64,000 bases of DNA from Peribacillus frigoritolerans (GTDB taxonomy: Bacteria; Bacillota; Bacilli; Bacillales; Bacillaceae). Shown piece after piece: positions 35,926 to 45,277 of this stretch. The notes under the pieces are model-generated. The model was not told where the DNA came from and searched no databases. It saw only the letters and a program-made list of their open reading frames with translations. Made by a program: the position numbers and the translations under genes. The stretch's first letter is position 1. Each line of letters starts with the position of its first letter. The stretch covers positions 1-64,000 of the forward strand of contig NZ_SMZY01000003.1 of assembly GCF_004358755.1 (NCBI RefSeq), written 5' to 3'.

Positions 35926-36807
35926 TTACTTACTCGTGAAATCAGATATATACTTTTTAACAACTTCATAAACATACTCTTGATTTGCTGCAGCAGTATC
36001 AGGGTTATATTTACCGCCGTTTACTTTATTATTAGATAATACACGGATACCAAGGAATGGTACATCATAAGCTTTGGCAATTTGGGCGGCAGATGCGCCT
36101 TCCATTTCTTCTACAGACGAACCATACTTAGTATGAAACCATTTAATGCGGTCAACTTCATTATTCCATACGTCTGCAGAGCCTATCGTACCTTCGACAA
36201 TTTTACCTTTTGTATAGGTATCTTTAACAGCATTAGCAGCTGTAAGTAAATCTTTATCTCCCTCATAGAAACGCGGCTTTTCAGCATTAGGATCTTCTCC
36301 AGCACTTCCTTCAGAAGCCATTAAGTCCATTGGTTTCCAAATCGTTGGATCAATTCCTTGATTTTCATCCTTATCTGTTGTTTTTAAGGAACCCAAGTTT
36401 ACCGTTCTTTTCCCTAAAACAATATCAAAAACGTTTAAATTCGGATCATGACCGCCTGAAGTTCCTTGATTAATTATTACAATTGGATTATATCTTTCGA
36501 TAGCCACCGCCGTAGCAGCTGCAGTATTTTCCATACCCTTGCCTGTTTTTGCAACGATAACCGGATAGTTTTCCAGTTTTCCTATGTAAAATATAAATGT
36601 TCCTGATTTTTCTTCTTTAACATCTTCTAACTTTTTTGCGAAATTTTCAGCTTCGATTGGCATTGGCCCTTGAACAAGAATAGGTCTTTGATCCTTTTTT
36701 TCAGCCGCTTCAGACTCTGAAGCAGAACTGCACCCTGCCAATACTGTTAATACATAAATGGTGATAATCGCTAGTGAAGCATATTTTTTCAGCTGTTTGA
36801 TTTTCAT
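35926..36807 (-). CDS. Exported nucleosidase-like lipoprotein (MTA/SAH nucleosidase family), guanine-riboswitch controlled
   Basis: A 293-residue protein with lipobox LAGC (Cys26) followed by a phosphorylase/nucleosidase domain. Compared with MTA/SAH nucleosidase, the loop GPMPIE keeps the catalytic Glu (E52, equivalent to E12), MEGAS keeps the ribose-binding Glu (E236, equivalent to E174), and GTSGG is present. The catalytic Asp of the RxISD motif is Asn here (IRVLSNN, N259). An Asn at this place is used by trimeric purine nucleoside phosphorylases to bind 6-oxopurines, so guanosine or inosine may be the substrate (inference). A guanine riboswitch with terminator controls it. The site AAGGAG precedes the ATG. 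The long loop at about 140-190 is unlike ordinary MTAN. Confidence 0.88.
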   Translation of the reverse strand: MKIKQLKKYASLAIITIYVLTVLAGCSSASESEAAEKKDQRPILVQGPMPIEAENFAKKLEDVKEEKSGTFIFYIGKLENYPVIVAKTGKGMENTAAATAVAIERYNPIVIINQGTSGGHDPNLNVFDIVLGKRTVNLGSLKTTDKDENQGIDPTIWKPMDLMASEGSAGEDPNAEKPRFYEGDKDLLTAANAVKDTYTKGKIVEGTIGSADVWNNEVDRIKWFHTKYGSSVEEMEGASAAQIAKAYDVPFLGIRVLSNNKVNGGKYNPDTAAANQEYVYEVVKKYISDFTSK

Positions 36808-36939
36808 TCATTCTCTCTCCTTAGTGTGACTCATCTGATTGTATTTCTGCAGAATTAAATATGAAATCCTCCTTATTTAGTCCAGCTCGCTTTTTCTGCT
36901 TCCTTCTGAATATGATCTGAATGCTGCTGGTTCTGACAC

Positions 36940-36988
36940 AAAAAAGAGGTCTGGAAAAAGCAGAATGATTTCTACCTTCTAGACCTCT
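36940..36988 (-). terminator. Riboswitch-controlled terminator
   Basis: AGAGGTCT (36981-36988 on the complement) and AGACCTCT (36945-36952) arms are followed on the minus strand by TTTTTTGTG. It is mutually exclusive with an antiterminator formed by TACTTTAACT (around 36990-37000) pairing with the 3' side of the aptamer P1 and the adjoining AGTTAAAGTA. Confidence 0.88.
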
Positions 36989-37063
36989 AAGTTAAAGTAT
37001 GGAAAATCCAGCAAAATAGAAACTTCTTGCCAAGGCTATAAAAGCTGAACAGTCTAATACTTT

Positions 37064-37137
37064 AACTCGTAGTCCAGTTCTTTCAATGGGAACCAGGTAG
37101 AGACGCTCAGACCATATTACTGAGGATATACGAGTAA
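37064..37137 (-). promoter_or_regulatory. Guanine (purine) riboswitch
   Basis: The minus strand holds a purine aptamer: P1 TTACTCG, ATATCCTCAGTAATATGG, TCTGAGCGTCTCTACC, TGGTTCCC and ATTGAAAGAACTGGACTACG closing P1. The specificity base in GACTACGAG is C (position 74), the guanine/hypoxanthine type, not the adenine type (GATTA). The downstream terminator makes it an OFF switch. Confidence 0.93.
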
Positions 37138-37355
37138 TGATATATAAATTAATTACTTTGATAACATAACAAAATAATGATAGATAATCAACAAAAATAC
37201 GAATATTAAATGATAAATTTTTTATACCGTTCGCATTATCAACGATATTCTAGACGTTAGTTAAAATTAAAGATGATTAAATAGAACTAATTCCGAATTT
37301 TATCATCTAAAATCGATTCCTGTTATTTGAAATTGAATAATAATATGGATTTGAA

Positions 37356-37386
37356 AAGGCGCTTCCTCTTATAAAAGAAACGCCTT
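37356..37386 (-). terminator. Probable terminator of the 81-residue membrane gene
   Basis: AAGGCG and CGCCTT arms with partial pairing between (TTTC/GGAAG), ending in TTTTC on the minus strand. Weak T run. Confidence 0.5.
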
Positions 37387-37397
37387 CCTTTTATTAA

Positions 37398-37643
37398 TCA
37401 CTTCTCCTTCATTCCAATAATTACAAAATAGACCGCCCCTAGAAAAAGCAAAGCGCTCATAATTAATGGGATTGTGCCTATCTCTATTAGAGCTGTACTA
37501 AACAAACCGAAACGAGAGTCAAATCCTCCTCCGATGTCAGGAGCCGATAAATAGAGTGAATAAACTGCTGCTGCGACAAGTGTTAATCCAAACAGCACAG
37601 CACTTGATATGGCACCCATGCCGCCAATGACTAATTTCTTCAT
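37398..37643 (-). CDS. Small membrane protein, unknown function
   Basis: An 81-residue protein with two membrane helices (about 9-32 and 55-78) and a Gly-rich, acidic outside loop (SAPDIGGGFDSRFG). The ATG is preceded by TTAGGGAGAGAAGAAT. It stands between the guanine-riboswitch leader and the MBL-fold gene, with its own hairpin downstream. No family recognised. Confidence 0.65.
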   Translation of the reverse strand: MKKLVIGGMGAISSAVLFGLTLVAAAVYSLYLSAPDIGGGFDSRFGLFSTALIEIGTIPLIMSALLFLGAVYFVIIGMKEK

Positions 37644-37719
37644 ATTCTTCTCTCCCTAAATCAAAGTAAGACTATGTATCTATTCCATATTCAGGTAATA
37701 TAACCTTCTTTTAAATAAT

Positions 37720-37750
37720 AAAAAACCAGCCGGCAAGATTTCTCCGGCTG
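37720..37750 (-). terminator. Terminator of the MBL-fold gene
   Basis: CAGCCGG and CCGGCTG arms followed by GTTTTTT on the minus strand. Confidence 0.85.
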
Positions 37751-37754
37751 ATTC

Positions 37755-38594
37755 TTATTGAAGATATTTCCCATGATCAGGCATGGCAAGCTTTTCAAAA
37801 TCCCTGCTTAATTCGGCAAGGCCTTTTCTCAGCTCTTCGCCTGACATTGGCAGTCCGTGACCAGTAATAGCAGTGGATGGCTTCAAAGCTTCCAATGTTT
37901 TCACTGAGTCCCAGGCAGCATGCCAGTCTGTTGTGTAATACCTTGGGGGACCTGAAAGTTCCTGCTTCTGAGTAAACACTTTATAGAGTGAATCCTGTCT
38001 GACTGTGACGAAGGCATCTCCTGCAATCAATGTACGGTCTTCTTCGCGATAAAAAGAAACATGGCCAGGCGTGTGTCCAGGCGTATGGATCCATTTCCAT
38101 TCTGGCAAACCTGGAATCTGTCCATTTTCTCCTAATGCTTGGACATGATCCGTTAAATTGATGCCATCATTCGGAAAAAGCCGTGACATCTTGGCGATCA
38201 ATCCGCCTTCAACACTTCCATCCGGTTCCGGATAATCTTTTTGACCTGTCAAATACGGCAGTTCCAGTGCATGAGCGTATACAGGCACCTGCCACTGTTC
38301 AACGAGTTCAATGATGCCGCCGACGTGATCAAAGTGCCCATGTGTCAGCAAAATTGCTTTAGGCGCCATTTCTACCCCGGCATGCACTTCAAAAGCTGAT
38401 TTAATCGTGTCTGCAGAGTGCGGCATCCCTGCATCAATTAAATACCAGTCGTCTCCGCTTCTCAGGAAAACAACATTTACGATTTGATTCGTATAGCAGA
38501 AGACACCCGGCAGGACATCGAATTCCAGACCGCTTGCAACAGATGTCATCGGCATCCATTTGTTCTCAAAGGAGCTCTCCATTTGGTCACTCAT
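37755..38594 (-). CDS. MBL-fold metallo-hydrolase
   Basis: A 279-residue metallo-beta-lactamase-fold protein with the metal motif THGHFDHVGG (HxHxDH), a further metal His in HTPGHTPGH, the bridging Asp in IAGDAF, and GHG near the end. Members of this subgroup include glyoxalase II-like and lactonase-like hydrolases; the substrate is not evident. It is cytoplasmic. The ATG is eight bases after AGGAGG. Single gene next to the Trm11-like methyltransferase. Confidence 0.9.
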   Translation of the reverse strand: MSDQMESSFENKWMPMTSVASGLEFDVLPGVFCYTNQIVNVVFLRSGDDWYLIDAGMPHSADTIKSAFEVHAGVEMAPKAILLTHGHFDHVGGIIELVEQWQVPVYAHALELPYLTGQKDYPEPDGSVEGGLIAKMSRLFPNDGINLTDHVQALGENGQIPGLPEWKWIHTPGHTPGHVSFYREEDRTLIAGDAFVTVRQDSLYKVFTQKQELSGPPRYYTTDWHAAWDSVKTLEALKPSTAITGHGLPMSGEELRKGLAELSRDFEKLAMPDHGKYLQ

Positions 38595-38649
38595 TGCTGA
38601 TACCTCCTATGTATGGTTCAAAGGGTTAGTATCTTCAATCAGCATGGCT

Positions 38650-39603
38650 TTATTCACAAACCAGTATCTGCCTTGAAAACATTTGCTTTCTCACTGTACA
38701 GCGGTCTGCAATGCGAAACCCTGCCTCTTCAACCATGTGATCCATCGTTTCACTTGTCACAACCACCGTTTTATCCGCAATGCGGCGGGCATGTCTTAAG
38801 ATAGACTGCTGCTCATCAGGTGTAGCGTGAGTGTATAGGTTATAGGGCATATCAATAATGGCGACATCATACTTGCCTGCGATTTCTGATATCGGTGTTG
38901 TTTTGACATCACATTCATAGCCAAAATGAGCGATATTTTCTCTCGAGCCGTCTGTCACCAGAGGATTAATATCGCGTCCCACAATATCAATGCCCATGGA
39001 TAAAGCTTCTACTAAAACGGTTCCTATTCCGCAGCACGGATCAATCGCTTTTATGCCAGCAGGATTTGGAACAGCAATATTGGCAACTGCTCTTGCAACC
39101 CTAGTGCTAAGTGCAGTGGAATACTCACGCGGTTTTTTTAAGTGATGCAGCCAGACCGGTTCGCTTTTGCGGTACTTTCCGAAATACCAGCGCCCGCCGT
39201 GAGTGGTCAGGCCAAACGTCCGGTCCGGATTCCGAACATCTGCTTCTGCTTTGAATGGCCAGCCAACCTGCCGCTCCATGTTTCTGCGCTCCTGGTAGCT
39301 GATTTGCTCGTGTTCTTTAAGATCATTGATTTTCAGAAAAATAATCTTAAACGTATCCGTTCCGATATCAATCTGCTCAACCTGCTTTACAATCTCAGAA
39401 AGCTCGTCTCCCTCATAGATGACTTCGAGTCTCTCTTTCATAAAAGGACTTCTGCTTGGATCTATGCCAACTTGACTTTTCAGACTGAATCCATCGGGCT
39501 GAATGCCAAAAAAAGAACGCATTTCCAAGTGACAAAGGGACATCTCCTCTTCTGTACATGCAAAAGTATATATAAATGCCGGTTTTCGGCTAAGTTTATC
39601 CAA
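38650..39603 (-). CDS. Trm11-like RNA/SAM-dependent methyltransferase
   Basis: A 317-residue protein with an N-terminal THUMP/ferredoxin-like region followed by a Rossmann methyltransferase domain: motif I IDPCCGIGTVLVEAL (DPxCGxGT) and motif IV DMPYN (a variant of the DPPY group found in base amino-group methyltransferases). It is likely to methylate a guanosine N2 or other exocyclic amine in tRNA or rRNA. Cytoplasmic, single gene. The exact target cannot be read from the sequence. Confidence 0.87.
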   Translation of the reverse strand: MDKLSRKPAFIYTFACTEEEMSLCHLEMRSFFGIQPDGFSLKSQVGIDPSRSPFMKERLEVIYEGDELSEIVKQVEQIDIGTDTFKIIFLKINDLKEHEQISYQERRNMERQVGWPFKAEADVRNPDRTFGLTTHGGRWYFGKYRKSEPVWLHHLKKPREYSTALSTRVARAVANIAVPNPAGIKAIDPCCGIGTVLVEALSMGIDIVGRDINPLVTDGSRENIAHFGYECDVKTTPISEIAGKYDVAIIDMPYNLYTHATPDEQQSILRHARRIADKTVVVTSETMDHMVEEAGFRIADRCTVRKQMFSRQILVCE

Positions 39604-39739
39604 TCTATTCCCATCCTTCAGCGCTTTAAAATATTCTTCCTATCAAACCATATCTGTATTCAGAGAGAAATGCAATTGTCCAGATGGGTAATTTCTTCTT
39701 TTTGAGCAAATGATACATAGAAAAAGGAGGCTGATTGTC

Positions 39740-39949
39740 TTGAAGGAGCGAGAAAGGATCAAAAACCAAGAAGACGAGCAAACTTCACAGGGTCTGAACC
39801 AGATTTTTGAGATCATTAATGCAAAAGGCGATGAAGGAGAATTAAAAGAAATCGCAGAAACTCCTGATGAACATTTGTTATGCAGTGATGATTTGTTTGA
39901 CCGCCAGCTGTTTGCGATTGTGGACGATACGGTTCGTGAAGATGAATAA
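39740..39949 (+). CDS. Small acidic protein, unknown function
   Basis: A 69-residue acidic protein (EIAETPDEHLLCSDDLFDRQ), soluble. The frame extends back to an ATG at 39710, but AAAAGGAGG at 39722-39730 lies inside that extension and points to the TTG at 39740 as the start. A clear terminator follows. No family recognised. Confidence 0.6.
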   Translation: MKERERIKNQEDEQTSQGLNQIFEIINAKGDEGELKEIAETPDEHLLCSDDLFDRQLFAIVDDTVREDE

Positions 39950-39958
39950 ATTATAAGT

Positions 39959-39996
39959 ACGGGTTTAGATGATCATCTCATTTAAACCCGTTTTTA
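39959..39996 (+). terminator. Terminator of the small acidic protein gene
   Basis: ACGGGTTTA and TAAACCCGT arms followed by TTTTT. Confidence 0.88.
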
Positions 39997-40111
39997 TTGA
40001 AGCGTTTTTTCCACAGCAGCATATGATAATTTATCCTGCACTTCAAAATAACCGCCTAATAAAAACAGATTTCATATCAATATTTATCTATCCTGCAAAG
40101 GAGGGAACCGA

Positions 40112-40522
40112 TTGTCATCTCCGGGGACAAAAACAACTCACAAGATGAAAAAATTCGCAGTTAAGCTATTCTTTCCGTGTATTGTCATTATGTTATTATT
40201 TCTTTCTTTCTCATTCGGCAAAAATTCAGCAACTGCTGATCTATCAGGTGAAATACTTAATTATGACAAACTAAAAACAGTCATTGCAGAAAACCAATCA
40301 GAACTAGATGATATCCAAGAGAAAATCGGCGATAAGCAAAAAGAGTATGATGAATTGATGGGTATCATAAGCGAAAAAGAGAAGTTTGAAAATCAATATA
40401 CGATTGCAATGGAAAAATTGGCAGAAATGAACGGGCAGCTTGCAGAATTAAATAAAAAGATAGAAGCAAAGAAGAAAGAATTATCCGCTCTTGAAGGTGA
40501 AATAGCCGATAAAAAAGATTAG
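40112..40522 (+). CDS. Membrane-anchored coiled-coil protein
   Basis: A 136-residue protein starting at TTG, seven bases after AAAGGAGGG. After a basic N-terminus (about 1-18) there is one membrane helix (VKLFFPCIVIMLLFLSFSF), then an external coiled coil from about residue 48 to the end (LDDIQEKIGDKQKEYDELM and LAELNKKIEAKKKELSALEG). The topology resembles FtsL/DivIC- or spore-coat-accessory proteins only in layout; no family is recognised. Confidence 0.68.
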   Translation: MSSPGTKTTHKMKKFAVKLFFPCIVIMLLFLSFSFGKNSATADLSGEILNYDKLKTVIAENQSELDDIQEKIGDKQKEYDELMGIISEKEKFENQYTIAMEKLAEMNGQLAELNKKIEAKKKELSALEGEIADKKD

Positions 40523-40545
40523 TGCTTTTTTATTTAATGAACTAT

Positions 40546-40584
40546 AAAAAAAAGCGAAAGACCTCTAAAAACAGGACTTTCGCT
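40546..40584 (-). terminator. Terminator of dbpA
   Basis: AGCGAAAG and CTTTCGCT arms followed by eight Ts on the minus strand. Confidence 0.9.
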
Positions 40585-40596
40585 ATTATTATGCTA

Positions 40597-42042
40597 TTAT
40601 TTATTCGCTTCGTGAACTTTCAGAAGCTTGCCTTTAATCGTTGTATTTCTCATTGCCTTCAAAACGATTGGACCTTTTCCATTCAAAATCTCTACATATG
40701 AAACGTTATCCTGTATGGTGATGATTCCAATATCACCTGCTGTCATTCCCGGAATCTTGGCGATTGTTCCGACAAAATCGACTGCTCGTATTTTCTTTTT
40801 CTTGCCTCCGTTGAAGTAGAGCTTCATAATGCCTTTGTTCAGCTGGGCACTTTTATCTTTTTTAATCACAGGACGAGATGTTATTTTCGCTTCAAATGCA
40901 CCTTTTGCTTCAGAAATATCCTCTCTTGTTGGCGCCAGTGTTCTAGGAATTTCAAAACCGATATATTCTTCTATTTCTGATAAGAATTTTTCTTCGTAAG
41001 GCGTAACAAAAGTTATCGCTTTTCCTGTCTTGCCTGCCCGGCCAGTTCTGCCAGTCCTGTGAACATAGCTTTCTTTCTCAAGCGGCAGGTCATAGTTAAT
41101 GACATGTGTAATATTATCAATGTCGATTCCTCTGGCGGCTACATCAGTCGCAACTAAATAACGGAATTTCCCTTTTTTGAAATCATTCATGACAGCAAAA
41201 CGATCTTCCTGATAGAGACCGCCATGAATTTTGTCGCAAGGATAATTTGCGCGGTCTAATTCCTTAAATACAGTATCAACCTGCTCTTGTGTTCTGCAGA
41301 AGATGATGCAGCTGTCAGGGTTTTCTACTACTGTAACAGCTTTAAGCAGCGAAAACTTCTCCTCTTCTCTCACCACAATTAATGAATGCTCAATTGATGC
41401 AGTTGTCAGCCCAGCTGCTTTTATCTCAATTTCGTGTGGATCCTTCATATATTTATGACAAAGATTTTCTACATCCTTTGGCAGAGTAGCTGAAAAGAGC
41501 ATCGTGATTCTGTCCCTAGGCAACTTTTCTATGATTGCTTCTACCTGGTCGATGAACCCCATATTCAGCATTTCATCCGCTTCATCAATAATCAGATATT
41601 GCAGCTTTTCTAAAGCAAGAGTTCCTTTTTCGATATGATCAAGTACTCTTCCAGGTGTTCCTACAACCACATGAGTTTTCTGCTTCAGTTCTAGTTTTTG
41701 TCTGTCAAATGGCTGTTTACCGTACACGGCGGCCGCTTTTATCCGTTTGAATCTGCCGATGTTCGTGATATCCTCTTTTACCTGTGCAGCAAGCTCCCTT
41801 GTTGGTGTCAGAATTAACGCTTGAGGCTTGTTTTCCTCCCACTCGACCATCTCACAGAGCGGGATGCCAAACGAGGCCGTCTTCCCGCTTCCAGTTTGTG
41901 ATTTCACGACAAGATCCTTCTTTTCTAAAGCCACAGGAATCACTTTATCCTGAACTTCTGTAGGCTCCTTATAATTCAAGCTATCCAGCGCTCTCACAAT
42001 TTCTGAACTTAATTTATAGGTATTAAAGCTTTTATGACTCAT
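40597..42042 (-). CDS. dbpA: ATP-dependent RNA helicase DbpA (YxiN-like)
   Basis: A 481-residue DEAD-box helicase. Motifs in order: Q motif [19 protein letters not shown], Ia PTRELAAQ, Ib [48 protein letters not shown]. The C-terminal 75 residues form the DbpA RNA-binding (RRM-like) domain ([20 protein letters not shown]), which recognises hairpin 92 of 23S rRNA and directs the enzyme to 50S assembly. Length matches B. subtilis YxiN. Single gene with its own terminator. Confidence 0.96.
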   Translation of the reverse strand: MSHKSFNTYKLSSEIVRALDSLNYKEPTEVQDKVIPVALEKKDLVVKSQTGSGKTASFGIPLCEMVEWEENKPQALILTPTRELAAQVKEDITNIGRFKRIKAAAVYGKQPFDRQKLELKQKTHVVVGTPGRVLDHIEKGTLALEKLQYLIIDEADEMLNMGFIDQVEAIIEKLPRDRITMLFSATLPKDVENLCHKYMKDPHEIEIKAAGLTTASIEHSLIVVREEEKFSLLKAVTVVENPDSCIIFCRTQEQVDTVFKELDRANYPCDKIHGGLYQEDRFAVMNDFKKGKFRYLVATDVAARGIDIDNITHVINYDLPLEKESYVHRTGRTGRAGKTGKAITFVTPYEEKFLSEIEEYIGFEIPRTLAPTREDISEAKGAFEAKITSRPVIKKDKSAQLNKGIMKLYFNGGKKKKIRAVDFVGTIAKIPGMTAGDIGIITIQDNVSYVEILNGKGPIVLKAMRNTTIKGKLLKVHEANK

Positions 42043-42155
42043 TTAGCAACCTCATTTTTTCTTGTGTTTTTTCAAGTATTTAACGCATGAATCATCATTA
42101 TACTTGAAAAGAAGAGATGAGCGGGATAAATATTGGTTTTAGATTTTAAGACACA

Positions 42156-42184
42156 TAAAAAACAAGAAAGGGTCCCCTCTCTTG
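42156..42184 (-). terminator. Terminator of the N-acylamino-acid racemase operon
   Basis: CAAGAGAGGG and CCCTTTCTTG arms followed by TTTTTTATG on the minus strand, about 20 bases past the last stop. Confidence 0.8.
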
Positions 42185-42203
42185 CTTAGGTTGTGTGCCA
42201 TAA

Positions 42204-43313
42204 TTAATAATGATAAAAACGGCTGTATGACGTAATGTTCTCGATTTGTTCCATGTCCGGTTCAAACCCGATTCCCGAACTTTCAGGAACATAAATGTAT
42301 CCATCTTTCATTTCCACTTCCGGTGTGATAATATCCCGCTTCCAATAATGTGAGGAAGGAGCTGTATCTCCAGGCAGAGTAAAATTGCTCAGGGACGTTA
42401 TGGCAATATTATGAGCCCTTCCGATTCCCGCTTCCAGCATGCCGCCGCACCACATCGGAACGTTGTGACGCTCACATAAATCATGAATTTTCAGGGATTC
42501 TGTGAGACCGCCGATACGTCCGATTTTAAGATTGATAATCCTGCAGCTTCCAAGCTCAATCGCTTTTCTGGCATCTTCTGCACTATGTATGCTTTCATCC
42601 AGGCAAATAGGCGTTTTGAGCTCGGCCTGAAGTCTCGCATGATCAACTATATCATTATGATCAAGCGGCTGTTCGATCATCGTTAACCCGAATTCGTCGA
42701 GTGCTTTGAGATGTTCTATATCGTTCAGCGTATAAGCGCAGTTTGCATCGGCCATCAGCTGAATATGCGGAAATTCCTGACGGATTAATTTGATGATTTC
42801 TACATCCCATCCCGGCATAATTTTCACTTTAATCCTCTTATAGCCGTTTTTTAAGTAACCCTCAATTTGTTTTAGCATTTTCCCCTGAGATTGCTGGATA
42901 CCAACACTTACTCCAACCTCAATTTTATCCTTTACACCGCCAAGCACTTTTGCTAAAGGCATGTTTTTCTCTTTTGCATAGAGATCCCATACAGCCATTT
43001 CAATCGCCGCTTTGGCGTTATAGTTTCCACGAATTTTCTTATATCGCTCTGACACCTCATCAGGATGACTGACAGGATCCTGATAAAGAAGGGGAATCAA
43101 ATGATCGCTCATCATATGCCAGTTTGTTTTGACTGTTTCTTCATTATATATTGGCTGTGTAATCGAAACAGATTCTCCCCAGCCTGATAAGCCGGATTTC
43201 GATTTCACTTCCACTAAGATGATATCCTTATCTACTTCTGTTCCGACACTTGTTGTAAAAGGATGCAGCAAATCCATTTTAATTTGTCTGAGGATTATGC
43301 TTTTAATCTCCAT
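42204..43313 (-). CDS. N-succinylamino-acid racemase / o-succinylbenzoate synthase family enzyme
   Basis: A 369-residue enolase-superfamily enzyme of the NSAR/OSBS (MenC) group. Seen: the KVKIMPGWD loop with the KxK catalytic pair, metal ligands in [14 protein letters not shown] and CLDESI, and the second base Lys in NLKIGRIGG. It would racemise N-succinyl-amino acids. No menaquinone genes are near; instead it follows a GNAT and an M20 hydrolase, the gene set described for irreversible D- to L-amino-acid conversion in Geobacillus (NSAR pathway). Starts two bases after the GNAT stop with AAGGGGAAGGA upstream. OSBS activity cannot be excluded. Confidence 0.88.
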   Translation of the reverse strand: MEIKSIILRQIKMDLLHPFTTSVGTEVDKDIILVEVKSKSGLSGWGESVSITQPIYNEETVKTNWHMMSDHLIPLLYQDPVSHPDEVSERYKKIRGNYNAKAAIEMAVWDLYAKEKNMPLAKVLGGVKDKIEVGVSVGIQQSQGKMLKQIEGYLKNGYKRIKVKIMPGWDVEIIKLIRQEFPHIQLMADANCAYTLNDIEHLKALDEFGLTMIEQPLDHNDIVDHARLQAELKTPICLDESIHSAEDARKAIELGSCRIINLKIGRIGGLTESLKIHDLCERHNVPMWCGGMLEAGIGRAHNIAITSLSNFTLPGDTAPSSHYWKRDIITPEVEMKDGYIYVPESSGIGFEPDMEQIENITSYSRFYHY

Positions 43314-43314
43314 T

Positions 43315-44124
43315 TCATCCTTCCCCTTTCACTAAGAGGTATAGGTATTGCCCAGGGTGCTGATTGTCTCTCACTAAATCGGAGACTGCAAAACCCTGAC
43401 TCAAATAATGGGTAAACACTTCACTTGTTTTCTCTCTCCATTGTTTAGCAAGCTTGAAATCTGTCTTTTTGATTTCCTGAAATTGTCCAGGCACGGGGAC
43501 GAAAATATGCGGACTATTCAGTGTCAGGTCTGTTCTCTCCGGAAAAGGAAAATCGTCTTTCTCACATATATAAAGAGCATATGGAATAGTTGCTTCTTTC
43601 GAATATGATCTAGTTGGCTCATTCAAATGCCATTCGACCAAAAAACGATCTGTCGGGATCCCGGCATTCAAATTATCCGCCATTTCACCGTAAACATTAG
43701 GAATATACTCCGTGGCAATAGCTCCAAGCTTATGTAAGTTCAGATTTCCGTTGACGGTTTCCAGCGGATCGTAAGTCCAGGTGATCAGGTCATATCCCAT
43801 CTCCAGTGCTGTTTCTTTTTGAGCGATTTTCAGTTTTTCTCCGATTCCAAATTTGCGGTAATCCGGATGGATGCCTAAACTGTGGGATACGAGATACACT
43901 TTTTTCCCGTCAAACCCCGGAAAGCTGTATTGAAATCCAATGAGCTCCGATTGAAAAAATGCCCCCAGAATAAAGCCGCCGTTTTTCACTGCAGCAACAC
44001 TTTGATTCACAGGCACAGCATCCTCCATGCTCCAGATCATTGCTTCAAGACGCTTGACTTCTTCCAATTCATGAACCGATTGAAGATTGCGGATAATCAA
44101 TGATTCCTGCACTTCTTTTTTCAA
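43315..44124 (-). CDS. GNAT-family N-acyltransferase of the D-amino-acid conversion operon
   Basis: A 269-residue two-part GNAT protein: an acetyl/succinyl-CoA-binding core ([20 protein letters not shown], the RxxGxG loop as RKFGIG) and a C-terminal extension of about 100 residues. In the Geobacillus NSAR pathway an enzyme of this type succinylates D-amino acids using succinyl-CoA, giving the racemase substrate. It lies between the M20 hydrolase (18 bases upstream) and the racemase (1 base downstream). Succinyl specificity is inferred from context. Confidence 0.85.
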   Translation of the reverse strand: MKKEVQESLIIRNLQSVHELEEVKRLEAMIWSMEDAVPVNQSVAAVKNGGFILGAFFQSELIGFQYSFPGFDGKKVYLVSHSLGIHPDYRKFGIGEKLKIAQKETALEMGYDLITWTYDPLETVNGNLNLHKLGAIATEYIPNVYGEMADNLNAGIPTDRFLVEWHLNEPTRSYSKEATIPYALYICEKDDFPFPERTDLTLNSPHIFVPVPGQFQEIKKTDFKLAKQWREKTSEVFTHYLSQGFAVSDLVRDNQHPGQYLYLLVKGEG

Positions 44125-44142
44125 AAAATCTCTCCTCCATAT

Positions 44143-45261
44143 TTACCATGGCTGCTGATCTGCCTCCAGTACCATTTGTGTTAAAATCTTTGTGCCATAA
44201 ATTAAAGCTTCTTGATTAAACTGCATCTTCGGGTGATGCAAACCTGGCTTTAATCCGCAGCCAAGTCCGATCATTGTCGCTGCAATTCCTGGATTTTTTG
44301 CGGTGTAAAAATGAAAATCCTCTGCCCCGGGAGATACACAGGCCTCTTCAGCATTCTCTTCGCCGAGAATGGAGGTGATCGCTTTTCGTGCAATCTCAAT
44401 CGCAGTAGTATTCTTTACCGCTGCCGGTGAATATTCCTCTACCTTTGAAGTGATTTCTGTTTCGGTTAACTCTCCGATCTTTGAAATCGTATGCTCCGCT
44501 TTCTTAAGAAGCATGTCCATCGTGTCAATCGATTCAGCTCTCAAATCAAGGGTAAAGCGAGCTTTCTCAGGGATGGAATTGGAGGCTTCTCCCCCATGCA
44601 GTTCCGTTATTTTAATTGAATAATGATCAGCTGCATTCAAGCGTATTTGGCGTATCGCCCCGATTAACAGGGCTGAGGCTTCAAGCGGATTAATTCCTAG
44701 TTCTGGTCTTGCAGCGTGAGCAGGTACCCCTTTTATAACTCCTTTTATACTTGCAGTTGAACTATGCAGAATAACGGGTGCGGCTTTTCCAAAAGGAATT
44801 TCCATCACTGGGCGCACATGGATGCCGGCAAGAAATTTCACATTCTGAAGTACGTTTTCCTCAATCATTTTAAGGGCACCTGCCGCTTTTTCTTCTGCCG
44901 GCTGAAAGATAAAGCGGACCGTATGCTTCAGCTTCTGTTTTGAAAGAGCCAGTGCAGTAAACAGAACCATTGTACTATGTGCATCGTGGCCGCATGAGTG
45001 GTTAGGCTTAATCTCGCCGTCTACTTCCTGAACCAGGGCATCCATATCTGCCCTGAGAGCGATAATATTCGATTTCTCCCCTTCAAGATCTGCGGTAAAA
45101 CCGAAATGCCCTTCATAGGTTTGGACCTTGAAGCCTGCATTCACTAGTTTTTCTTTTAAATACTGTGAGGTTTTTTCTTCCTCCCAACTGGGCTCGGCAA
45201 GCTGATGCAGTTCCTGGTAAGTTTTTAGAATTTCTTCCTTATGTTCGTCTGCAAAGTTCAT
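44143..45261 (-). CDS. M20-family N-acyl-amino-acid hydrolase
   Basis: A 372-residue M20D-type amidohydrolase: SCGHDAHSTM (metal Cys/His/Asp region), FQPAEEKAAGA (catalytic Glu), a dimerisation lid with AHAARPELGINPLEA, and the last metal His in GLHHPKMQFN. It is probably the L-specific N-succinyl-amino-acid hydrolase that pulls the racemisation towards the free L-amino acid. It is cytoplasmic and lies 17 bases after the transporter gene and 18 before the GNAT gene. Confidence 0.9.
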   Translation of the reverse strand: MNFADEHKEEILKTYQELHQLAEPSWEEEKTSQYLKEKLVNAGFKVQTYEGHFGFTADLEGEKSNIIALRADMDALVQEVDGEIKPNHSCGHDAHSTMVLFTALALSKQKLKHTVRFIFQPAEEKAAGALKMIEENVLQNVKFLAGIHVRPVMEIPFGKAAPVILHSSTASIKGVIKGVPAHAARPELGINPLEASALLIGAIRQIRLNAADHYSIKITELHGGEASNSIPEKARFTLDLRAESIDTMDMLLKKAEHTISKIGELTETEITSKVEEYSPAAVKNTTAIEIARKAITSILGEENAEEACVSPGAEDFHFYTAKNPGIAATMIGLGCGLKPGLHHPKMQFNQEALIYGTKILTQMVLEADQQPW

Positions 45262-45277
45262 CCTGTCTTGCCTCCTA

